NCBI GenBank assembly: GCA_964036665.1
Contig: OZ038526.1
Span: 11,098,001 to 11,162,000, forward strand
Length of the DNA stretch: 64,000 bases
Origin: Gordius sp. MW1
Taxonomy: Eukaryota > Nematomorpha > Gordioida > Gordea > Gordiidae
Direction of reading: 5' to 3'
Position numbers and translations under genes: made by a program. Of the stretch, positions 43,005 to 52,855 are shown piece by piece (position 1 is the first letter of the stretch; every line of letters begins with the position of its first letter). A model generated the notes under the pieces. The model saw only the letters and a program-made list of their open reading frames with translations, was not told where the DNA came from and did no database searches.

Positions 43005-45951
43005 TTAAGTTATTCCATATCTTTCTATAGGTTTTCGGATTCGTGTAGATCGCCGGACCGTTATTTCGGGTGAGGGTATAGGTGAATAAGGGGAGTCCGT
43101 ACGAGGGGGTAGAGGTGAGAGCGGGCGTGGAATGGAAACAAGCATTTTATCGCTAGCTTCATCATGTGGTAGATTAGGCTGTTGCGGAGCGGTGGCGTCA
43201 AGTAAATCACTGGGAACATTTTGTGGCAGAGCATCCGGTAGTGCGTGCGAAATGTCAGCCCATTGATCTTCATTGTTTAGCGTGTCCGCGTTATCTAAAG
43301 ATTTTCTAAGATGATCACCATGTCTCTTCCATAATGCCCCATTATCCATTTCTATCATGTATGATACTGGGCCTAAGATTTTTAATATTTTTCCCGTTAC
43401 CCATAATTTCATTAGTTGTGAAAGTTCTAACCCATACTCTATCTCCAATTACAAATTTTCGTTTGATAGGTGCCAACTCGTCTTTGTCAAGACCAGTTAC
43501 ATGTGGTTTGAGTAAGTTTAATGGACCGATTGGTTGAATTTTGATTAATAGATTGGCTGGAGTTAATCCAGTTGTTGGGTGAATGGTGTTCCTATAAGAA
43601 AACAGAAAGTTATACAATTTATCGTTTTTAAAATTTCAAGTTTTGTTCAAAAACTCCTTGAATGTTCGTACAAAACGTTCGGCTTCTCCGTTGGATCGAG
43701 GATGATACGGGCTGGAATATGCATTACGAATATTATTTGTTTTGCAGTATATTTTAAACTCGGCGCTTGTAAACTGAGGTCCATTGTCTGTAGCCAAGGT
43801 GTTTGGTACTCCGAACCTTGAGAAAATAGCTTCGAGAGCGTTTATAGTGCTTGAAGTAGTGATCGTGGTCATGGGAATTACCTCAGGCCATTTACTGTAG
43901 GCGTCAATTACAATTAGATAATAATAACCATTAAGAGGTCCACAAAAATCGGCATGTAACCACCATGGTTTCCCAGGGTTTTCCCATTTTTAGTGGCTAA
44001 TTCTGTTGTCCCAGTAAACCATTGTTGACAATCTGTACAGTTTTGAACATAACCTCTATATCTTTATCAATACCCGGATACCAGAGATGTTGACGAGCCA
44101 ATATTTTTGAGCGGCTCATGCCTGGGTGTCCTAAGTGGATTAGTTTCAAAATGGTTTGTCTTAATCCTTGAGGAATAATAATTCGGTATCCCCAAAATAT
44201 GCAGCCTTTTAAGGTGGTGAGTTCTCTTTGCCGTTGTTGGTAAACTACTAGGTCTGGAGTAACTTTCTTCGGCCAGCCATGGAGTACATAGTTATAGACA
44301 TGTCCTAGGATAGGATCTGTACGAGTATGACGCTCTATGTCAGCGGACGTAAAGGGAAAACGTTGAAATGGTTCTTCATAAATGGTGTGTATATCATCAT
44401 CTTCTTCTTGTTCTAGATTTTCTTTGGATTGTATCGGAAGCCTGGATAAATATCAGCTTGTGTATTTTCCTTGCCCATTTTGTATTTTATGGTATAATGA
44501 TAAGGTGTTGTTAACAAAGTCCATTTCTGAAGTCTTGCTGACATGCCTTGTGATACATTTTTATTTGGGTTGAATATTGAAATTAAAGGTTTGTGATCTG
44601 TAAGTAATGTAAAATGGAGGCCATATAAATATTCCTTAAATTTATTAAAAGCATAAATGATGGCTAAAGCTTCTTTTTCAATTTGGCTATAATTTCTTTC
44701 AGCAGCCTTAAGGGTGCGGGACGCAAAAGCAATAGGGTGCTGATAACCTTTAATTTAGTGGGAAAGTACTGCGCCGAGGCCCTTAGATGACGCATCCGTC
44801 GAGAGTACTAACGGTAACTCGGGGTCGAAATGTTTTAATATCGGAGCCTTGATAATGGCTTTTTTAATGTCATTGAATGCATTTGTACAGTCTATGGACC
44901 ATTTCCAAGATACTGTTTTCCTTAGCAGTTTATAAAGAGGTTGTGCTAACGAAGAGAATTTTTTTATGAATTTCGCGTAGTATGTTGCCATACCTAAAAA
45001 AGATTGTAATTCTTTTATTTTAGTTGGGGCTGGTGCTGCTAAAATTGCTTTAGTATTCTTGTCAGTAGTAAAAATTCCGTCTTTACTAATGGTATGTCCT
45101 AAATATTCTACTTTTTTTTCCAAAAATTTACACTTTCCTAATTTTAGTTTTAGGCTTGTTTTTTCCAATTCTTTAAAAACCTTTTCCAATTTTTGATTAT
45201 GGTCCTCTATTGTCTTAACAGCTATAATGATGTCATCTAGGTAGACTACTATTCCCTTATTATTTCTAAATAATGAATCCATAAATCTTTGAAAAATAGC
45301 TGGGGCCGAAGCTATGCCAAAAGGTAGTTTAGTATATTTGAAAAGGCCCCTATGCGTATTTATTGCTAACAGGTTTTGAGAATTTTCGTTAATTTTAATT
45401 TGGAAATAGGCATCCTTAAGGTCCAAAACGCTGAAATATTTAAAACCGCCTAGTTGAGCAAATATATCTTGAATTCGTGGTAAAGGATATTTTTCAATTA
45501 CAAGGTGCTTGTTTAAATCACGGAAATCGCCACAAATACGGATGCTCCCATTATTTTTAATAACAGTTACAATAGGGGCAGCGTGTTCAGCATATTTTAT
45601 GGGTTTTAAGATACCTTCTTTAACTAACCTATCTAATTCTTCGTCAATTTTAGGTTTTAACGTATAGGGAATAGGTCTAGGGCGGAAAAAACGTGGGCAT
45701 AACTCATCTTTTAATTTTAGCTTTGCTTCATAACCAACTACCCCGCCCCCCAATTTATTTTCAAACAACAACGGATATTTTTTAATAATATTATTGGTTA
45801 CAACATCATCGTGGGTATGATTAATCTCGTATCGTTGGAAAGGTTTGTTTTGCTCCCAATCCTCAGCTAGTTGACGTAATATGTGAGGAAATATCCTTAA
45901 CCAGTCCCTTCCCAAAATGTTTTGCCCGCTCCCATCAGCGACGTAAAGCAA
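43005..45951 (-). pseudogene. pol of the Mag-like element (RT, RNase H, integrase), broken
   Basis: 45951-44755: protease end, a full reverse transcriptase with LPFGIASAPAIFQRFMD and the YLDDI active site, and the start of RNase H (STDASSKGLGAVL). Breaks in order: an in-frame TAA at 44757-44755 inside RNase H; a frame change near 44450 between RNase H and integrase; frame changes near 44045 and 43990 around the integrase zinc finger (CTDCQQW) and core start; a TGA at 43638-43636 after the core (TDNGPQFTSAEF, HPRSNGEAERF); a frame change near 43405 before the C-terminal region. Several breaks fall in short homopolymers. The last segment ends at 43005, just before the 3' LTR. Confidence 0.85.
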
Positions 45952-46859
45952 TCCTCTTCTTGCACGATTACTCTTGCCGATCCCTTTAGCGGTATAGACG
46001 AACCATCATAACCCCTTAATTCGGTACGACACGGTTGAGTGGTAAGGTGGGCCCCATTGAGAGCATTAATCAAGGTGACCGCTGACCCAGTGTCAATTTC
46101 AAAATTTAACATACGATCATTTACCTTCAAAGCATAGCATGGCCGCAACGAGTCTTTTAAATGGAAATAATCTAATGAGGAAACCTGCTTGACACGGCAT
46201 ATCTTTCCGATATGGCCTTGGGTATGGCATTTATAACACGTCGCAAAACGGAATTTACAGTTGACTCGAAGGTGGTTCCCCCCACAGGCAAAACATTTCA
46301 TATTTGATGCTGTGGGTTTAGTCACTGTATGAACGGGTTCCAATTGTTGGGTCAACATATGGCTTTGGAATCTTGCCCGTTCCATTGATCTCGCAATATC
46401 TAATGCCCCTTGCCATGTCAGATTATCTACAATCAATAGTCGCTCCACAATCTTGTTATTATGTAACCCCGCCACGAACCGATCCCTAAGGTTTTCCTCG
46501 AGAGAGGCACCAAAGTTGCAATTGATAGATATACCTTTAAGTTTAGCTGCAAAGGAATCAATATTTTCACCTTCTACTTGTACGCATTTGTGGAATTTAT
46601 ATCTATGGACAATAGCACTCAGAGAGGGAGCGAAGAAACTTTTCAAGGTGGACACTATTTCTTCGAAGGTCTTTTGTAACGGGTCCGAAGGGGAAAGAAG
46701 ATTGATCAGCAGTTCATAATTATCCGATCCGCATACCGTTAAGAAAAGGGATTTTTTATCGCCGCCGACTACTAGATGATAGTGGTTGAACTGTGATATG
46801 TAGAGGTCAATATTATCCGAAGGACTATATGGGTGGAAAGTAAGGGTAGACCGCGCCAT
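45897..46859 (-). CDS. Gag-protease reading frame of the Mag-like element
   Basis: ATG at 46859 directly abuts the 5' LTR. The product has a retrotransposon capsid-like region, two zinc knuckles (CFACGGNHLRVNC, and CYKCHTQGHIGKIC of the CX2CX4HX4C type) and the start of an aspartic protease (IDTGSAVTLIN). The frame then runs into a stop at 45897, while the C-terminal half of the protease (NILGRDWL) is in the overlapping pol frame. This is either a -1/+1 frameshift site or a small deletion; the distance between the two protease halves looks short, which favours a deletion. Confidence 0.85.
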   Translation of the reverse strand: MARSTLTFHPYSPSDNIDLYISQFNHYHLVVGGDKKSLFLTVCGSDNYELLINLLSPSDPLQKTFEEIVSTLKSFFAPSLSAIVHRYKFHKCVQVEGENIDSFAAKLKGISINCNFGASLEENLRDRFVAGLHNNKIVERLLIVDNLTWQGALDIARSMERARFQSHMLTQQLEPVHTVTKPTASNMKCFACGGNHLRVNCKFRFATCYKCHTQGHIGKICRVKQVSSLDYFHLKDSLRPCYALKVNDRMLNFEIDTGSAVTLINALNGAHLTTQPCRTELRGYDGSSIPLKGSARVIVQEEDCFTSLMGAGKTFWEGTG

Positions 46860-47103
46860 TGTTGCGTCTTGATATTTTGTGGACCCTTTAACTATTAGCG
46901 ATTTTTGTATATAAAGGGTAAGAACGCGTGATGGTAGGGTGATCGCGTGGTGGTAGGGTGATCGCGTGATGGTAGGGTGATTGTGTGATAATGAATGTAA
47001 TTTGAATAACCTAATTTGAATAAACGCGCATGGTGGAGTATGCAGTTGCAGTCCTAATTTGAATAAACACGCATGGTGGAGTATGCAGTTGCAGTATACA
47101 ACA
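46860..47103 (-). repeat. 5' LTR of the Mag-like element
   Basis: 244 bp, starting TGTTGTATACTGC and ending GACGCAACA on the minus strand. It contains three GGTAGGGTGATCGCG-type tandem units and a duplicated AATAAACRCGCATGGTGGAG segment. One base followed by TGGCGCGG lies immediately inside, a plausible primer-binding site that overlaps the gag start. Confidence 0.95.
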
Positions 47104-47131
47104 ATTATTATTGCGCAAAATTTTCTATCAG

Positions 47132-47916
47132 AATTATTGGTCTGATTGCGGGGTGGAATCACAAAGTCAATATTTGTAGACCTGTCTAATTTAGAGAACT
47201 GCACGGGTGACCCGAAACCCGACCGGGTTAGGGTTGAAAATTTTAAAATGCTTTCGGGTCGGGTTGAAAATTTTAATATGCTTTCGGGTCAGGTCGGGTA
47301 GGATTTAAAGTATCGGATCAAAGGTGGTAGTTCATTATTAATTTAAACTACATAAATATATATTCATAAAACAAAGTTTAAATTTATTTAATGTTCATAA
47401 AACTATATTCTTCAAATTAAATGCGACCCGATATTGTAGATGCTATCATATTTATATATCTCTATAATAAATCATTCAAATAAATTTAATACTCAGAATC
47501 TGTGGAATTAATTAGTTTCATAAATCGTACTTTAATTTGTCGATTAAATTTTAAACACCCTCATGGGCGTAGCCAGGACTGAAATTAGAGGGGGCAATAA
47601 TGATTAAGGGAGGCAAAATAACCATTTCTTAAATTTTGGCCATAATTTGGTAAAATATCTAAGATTTTTTGGATTTGGGGCAGCCGCCCGTTCCTGCCAC
47701 CCCCTGGCTACGCTCATGCCCACCCCAATTTTTCTTACTCTCGCGTTGAATCCAGAATTTAAAACGCGTTCGGGAGGGATTAGGTTAAAAAATCTTACAC
47801 GCTTTCGGGTCGGGCCAAGTCGGGTTCGGGTTGAAAATTTTTAAATGATTTCGGTTCAGTTGGGTGTGGGTAGAAAAAAAGTGACTATGCAGTTCCTATT
47901 TATTTTATTGATTTAC
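47132..47916. repeat. CGGGTCGGGT-type simple repeats and a MITE
   Basis: 47200-47330 and 47770-47870 are decayed repeats of TTTCGGGTCGGGTTGAAAAT. Between them, 47562-47722 is a GGCGTAGCCAGG MITE (ends ATGGGCGTAGCCAGG and CCTGGCTACGCTCATG). No gene is seen. Confidence 0.55.
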
Positions 47917-48652
47917 TGAGTGGGGGTCAAAGGAGCTCATCAGGAAAAAAAGGAGCACACTTTGTTTATTGAAAATAAATCAAGGCAAAACTATCAAACC
48001 TATTTCTAAGAAGAATTTGCACAAAGAAGGGTGTATTAATTTTAAAATAACCCTAACCCAAATCAAGAAATCAGTCCCTCATTTTTTTTAAAAAACATAT
48101 CATCTCATAAAATGTCAATATACATCATGCAATTATATCACATGTATATAAACAAAATGATACAATAAAATCTTTTCATACATGATTGACATTTATTATA
48201 AGTATGAAAAAACATCAGGATAAATAAAATATGTAATTTTATAAATATCCAAGTTGGTATTTAAAAAATATAAGTGCTAAATTATACAATAAAATCTTTC
48301 CATACATAAATGACTTCTATTATAAGTATAACATCAGGATAAGGTATTTGCTAAAACAATATTTTAAATTCTGATATACATGATGAGAAATGTTCCAATA
48401 CAATCTTTATATATTCATATATTTACTTGTTATGATTTCACTAGGACATGTTAATATAAAAAATATTTTGTGCTAAGACAATATGTTAAATTCTGATGAA
48501 TAATATGAGATAAGTTCCAATAAATTCTCTAAAAATTTATGTATATATTACTTGTTACAAATTCAAATTCACCATATCAAAAAAACCCTGAGCAAATCTG
48601 AGCAATCATGACGAGTTTCGCTCCTATTTCTGTGCTCCTTTGACCGGTTCCC
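47917..48652. mobile_element. MITE C, longer copy with 7-bp duplication
   Basis: Subterminal inverted repeats GGGTCAAAGGAGCTC and GCTCCTTTGACCGG; flanks GATTTAC at 47910-47916 and 48653-48659 are a 7-bp target duplication. The interior is AT-rich and non-coding. The ends match the deleted copy at 10077-10282. Superfamily unknown. Confidence 0.75.
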
Positions 48653-48918
48653 GATTTACAACTCAAATAACCAAAATTTATTAAATATTATAAAAATTTC
48701 TACGGTAAATTGAGGCTCTGTACCCTGTTAGATTAACGTTAAAATATCTTTGGGATAATTTTATATAATTATATTTATGAAATAATCATAATTATTTATA
48801 TCCTATATACAGCTAAAAATATTTACTTGGGCGAATTTGTATCAGGTTAAATCATGCTATAATTTACAAATATCATTATTAAAATTTAATAATTAGAAAG
48901 TAATGAGATATACACAAG

Positions 48919-50799
48919 CAGAGCTGTTAAAGTTACTTTACCTCAGTAACTAGTTAAGTTACAATTACTTTCACAATAAATGTAACTAATTCCAGTTTAC
49001 AGTTCCAGTTACTTAACTGATGGAACTAGTTACACCTAGAGTTACTTTTGTAAATTTGGAAAAATGATATTATTTATATTATTCATTTAAACATTTGAAT
49101 AAAAATCAGAGGGTAATAAATGATGTTTCGATTTCAATGAAACGTTATTTTCTATAATGTCATCTAATAAGCTGGTCTGCTTTTCACTGAAAATTAAGAA
49201 TTAAGAGGCTCAACGGGGGCCAGGGGTACATTGATATTAATGAAAAGTTTCTTCAATTTAGGGGAATTATTATATATTAACAAATCATTATTATTCCAAT
49301 TGATAAAAGTGTGAATGCACTCCTGGATACTTTCCGACTTTAAAAGATTGAAAAATTTCAACGTATTAGGTTCAACTAGGTCCTGTCTTTCCTCCTGAAG
49401 TGTCTTCTTTAATTCTCTTTTCAAGACGGGTCTTCTTTAATTCTCTTTTCAACACGGATCCACGGCCAACTTCTTTTTATAATTGGATTTTATAATGAAG
49501 GATAAGAAGAATTTATCCACTATAACTTTACTAGAGAAGTGGTCAGTTTGGTTTGCTGACTCTCTGTTGACTTAATATCTTTGATTTTTTATATTTATGG
49601 GTATGTATTATCTAAAAATTAATAATTAAGGTTTAAATAGTGACTTTTATGTGCTTCCATAAATTTGTAGTGGTATTTAAAGGAGCTGATATTTAATTAC
49701 TTTAGGGCTGCACAATTTACTTTTCTTCCTTTAACAAAAAAAAATAATCACAAAAAGGGGCCAGGGAGTTTTCTCTTGTTCCATGTCAAAAAATTATATA
49801 AGCTAGATTATAAAAAAATATTATAATTTCAATAACTTTCATTAATATTGTAATATATTATCGGTAATTTATCCAATGGCTTAATTACCAAAATTTAGAT
49901 ATTTTGGTTCATCAATAATCATATAACATTATTATAGGTGATGAAAATCTCTTTTGCATATATATAAAGATGGGCTATTTTTTATCAAAAAATTGAAAGA
50001 AATTAATAATTATTCATAACATAAATTTAAATACCAAACCTTACTTTAAACTATTAGTCAAAGTTTTATCTGCTAATAAATATCATATCTAAAAGTTTTG
50101 CACATATATTTTTTAATTTTTTCGTTCAAAACTAAATAATAAATTTGAATTATTATTTTAATAACCTTCATAATTATTTTATTATAAGTAGTTTATCAAA
50201 TGGTCAAATGATTAAAATTTAAATTTAGAGGTTGGGCAATAATTATAAGATTTTTTATGTTGATAAAAATCTCTTTTGCACATGTATATAAAACGTATTT
50301 TTACAAACCAGTTGATAGGAGATAATAAATTAAAATTTATTGAATGTTTTTAGATGGCCGAAATAATTACAAAATAGTACATTTTTTTACCTGCAAATAA
50401 ATAATATATAAACTTTTTAATCAAAATTTTGAATTTGTCAATTATTATAAGTTTGCTTTTAAACTTTGCAGATATGAATACAATGTACAAAATAATACTT
50501 TATATAATAGTAAAAATTTACTGATAGGATGGACTATCTATTCGAAATTCAAATTTGACCCGCGAAGAAAATTTAAATTTAAAGTGATTAACACAAACCA
50601 GACGTGTAATTTTGATATTTAATGTATAACAATTTAATAAAAAGTAACTGTAACTTTAGTTCCACAGTTACTGAAATAATGTAACTAACTACAGTTACAG
50701 TTACCCTGAAGTCAAAGTAACTGGTTACAGTTACTTTACTGAAGAAAAGGAACTAGTTCCAGGAACTAGTTACATGTAACTAGTTACTTAACAGCTCTG
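48919..50799. mobile_element. hAT element, 8-bp target duplication
   Basis: Ends CAGAGCTGTTAA and its complement TTAACAGCTCTG, flanked by a perfect 8-bp duplication TACACAAG (48911-48918, 50800-50807). Both subterminal regions are full of TAACTAGTTAC/GTAACTG motifs, typical transposase-binding repeats of hAT elements. 1881 bp. Only the C-terminal part of a transposase is recognisable (49080-49424), so it is a deleted copy. Confidence 0.9.
49080..49424 (-). pseudogene. hAT transposase C-terminal remnant
   Basis: Minus-strand frame 49424-49194 ends SPKLKKLFININVPLAPVEP, the hAT dimerisation-domain pattern (normally followed by the ERLFS box). After the stop at 49194 a different frame continues with LLDDIIENNVSLKSK down to about 49080, matching the usual C-terminal end. 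At least one frameshift is present. It lies inside the 48919-50799 element with its termini. Confidence 0.7.
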
Positions 50800-50807
50800 T
50801 ACACAAG

Positions 50808-52855
50808 ATAATAGCAAACTGGGACAATAAATAATATTTTTTTTTATATAGCTGTGAATTATTAGCTCTTGCCAATTAATTTACAATAATCGTAAGTATT
50901 CTCTTAATTACCATCTCTCGTAAAAGATTTCCTTCAATCAATAATATCTATTTTCATGAGCGTATGTACAAAGCTTAAAATTATTGATACTAATCATTTA
51001 GTTTAAATTGATCCCATTGAATTTTGTCTGATTGCAACCATCATTAACAATTCTTGATCACCTTAAACTACTTAGCTTTATTAGAGCCATAGACTGCTGA
51101 TGCATATGTTGCAATTGGGTGTCAAATTTCCTCCATTTTGAAGAGTTCAACTGGTGTATTTTAACCAAGTAATTCTGCCCGTAATAGTCAATTTACCTTC
51201 CTCACTAGTTTATTAATTATAACGAACGTCAATAAATTAATATTATACAAAATATTGATGGCGCTATATTATTAAACAAACTATAATCGCAGTTTTAACA
51301 TTATGTATTGTTTAAATGATATTTATTTTATAATGCTGTTTTTGATATCTACCCAATTCTATATTTTGTATTTACCTTTTTAAAATTACTAATTTCTATA
51401 TGATCACCACTTTACCATGTTCACATAAAAATGGTGGAAAAAGGGCTTCGTGAGCAGTCTATCTAGTCTTTGATTAGACAGAATTTTATAAAATAATTGG
51501 GCCCTGAATTGAACTAAAACAAATTAATCTTTTATAATAGGATTCAAATAAGCTCAACTCGATATTCTATAATTATCTACAGCGTACTTTATATAGCTTC
51601 CAAACTTCAGCTTCTTTCCCTTATCTATAACTGACGTGAATTGCAAATCTTATTCAAGTATTTAAATAGATTCATAAAACTTTAGCAATAAAACTAGTAA
51701 ATATTTCAAAAAGTTTTTAATTTGGAACTGTTAAAAATATATTTTATAAAGTTAAATCTAAGCTTTAAATGATTAGCTAGATAAATTGTAACGAGTGAAT
51801 ATGGATTTTTTATTTTAAACTTATCTTAGTTGTAAATTACGAGTATAACAAATGCATTTTATATTTAGATCGTTCAAAGTATTTTTTAAAAAATTCTATT
51901 TGAAAAATCGGGTATGGCCAAAAATAAAGTCTTTCGGGCTTTGGGCAATAGGGATTTCATATTGCAGGCTCTAATCGTCATCGGAAATGGTTTATATTAT
52001 CATTGTTTGATAATTATAAAGTGTAGGGAGATTACACGATTAAATTTTAAAGCAGATAATTTGTTAATGTGTTTAAATGAGCGGTTGGGATTTGATTGGA
52101 TAGTCCATACAATTCGAGCGAAGCCAAAAATAAAATATTAAACATTTTTTACGAGTTTATAATAAAAAATATCAATTTTCAGGTAAGATGTGTGGGATAG
52201 TTAAACACAAAAGAAACAAATTATGATACTTTACAAATGAACAACCTGCAGATAAATTATATTTATTAAGCATATGGCAAAACTTATTTATGGCAAGCTT
52301 TCAATTATAATAAGGATCATTATTTTGAAAGCAATAACATAAAATTATACTGAAGGTAAAAGTTTATGCATTTTGTATAACAAAACGATGTGTTAGTAAA
52401 GTCAGTTGTAAATAATTCTATATAAAGATATATATGGTGTTAATTTGTTTGTGCAAGCATTAACATGGTATGGTACACATAATATTCATAGTGTAAAATG
52501 CAGCCAACACTCTCAGGGAGTATAAATACAATAATAAAACTCATCATTTAACACATATAATAAATGTGGACAGTACAATTAAGTAAATAATACAATAACG
52601 TAGTCATGATAGATGTATATTTTTTACAATGTGTCTCAATATAACATGGTTGATTGAAGTAGTAATTATATCATCATATATCATATATACACACATATTT
52701 ATTTGCAAGTATTCAATAACTAACTGGTAAGTAAGCACCAAACCTCTCTGACACAAGCAGCAATTGTTATGGCAAATAAAAACAATAAACTTAACAAGTA
52801 AACCCCAGACTTTGAGAAGCATGTAGGTATATACCACTTTATGGATATGACAGAC
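50808..52855. other. AT-rich intergenic and G3BP 3' flank
   Basis: Contains a probable relative of element B (ends near 51090 and 51455). No gene was recognised. The part next to 52856 is the presumed 3' UTR of G3BP. Confidence 0.45.
52698..52703 (-). terminator. candidate poly(A) signal of G3BP
   Basis: AATAAA on the minus strand about 155 nt after the G3BP stop codon. Confidence 0.35.

Larger units (their letters stand above)
42749..47103 (-). mobile_element. Mag-like Ty3/gypsy LTR retrotransposon, recent insertion
   Basis: A 4355-bp element with 244-bp LTRs that differ at one site, TG..CA ends and a perfect 5-bp target duplication ATTAT (42744-42748, 47104-47108). Order on the minus strand: 5' LTR, gag, protease, reverse transcriptase, RNase H, integrase, purine-rich tract, 3' LTR. 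It inserted into the right arm of element A. The coding part carries several frame breaks (see the pol entry), so this copy is probably not autonomous. Confidence 0.95.
41548..47131. mobile_element. long-TIR element A, interrupted by two other elements
   Basis: The left end CTGATAGAAAATTTTGCGC (41548) is the exact complement of the right end GCGCAAAATTTTCTATCAG (ending 47131). The arms match inwards: CCAACCTCGTTTATCTAAA at about 42700 pairs with TTTAGATAAACGAGGTTGAA at 41610, and CACCTCTATATTTAAATTTA at 41760 pairs with its complement at 42545. The core 41800-42060 is itself a hairpin (CCCCTTATCAAAATTCGTCC against GGACGAATTTTGATAAGGGG). Without the inserts the element would be close to 0.8 kb. 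It is non-coding. Confidence 0.75.

Noticed and set aside
43005..47204. Programmed frameshifting throughout gypsy pol
   Set aside because: Too many frame changes plus two stops; mutation or sequence error is simpler.
47104..47204. Extension of the Gag protein upstream through the LTR
   Set aside because: The frame is open but starts outside the element; the ATG at 46859 next to the LTR is the sensible start.
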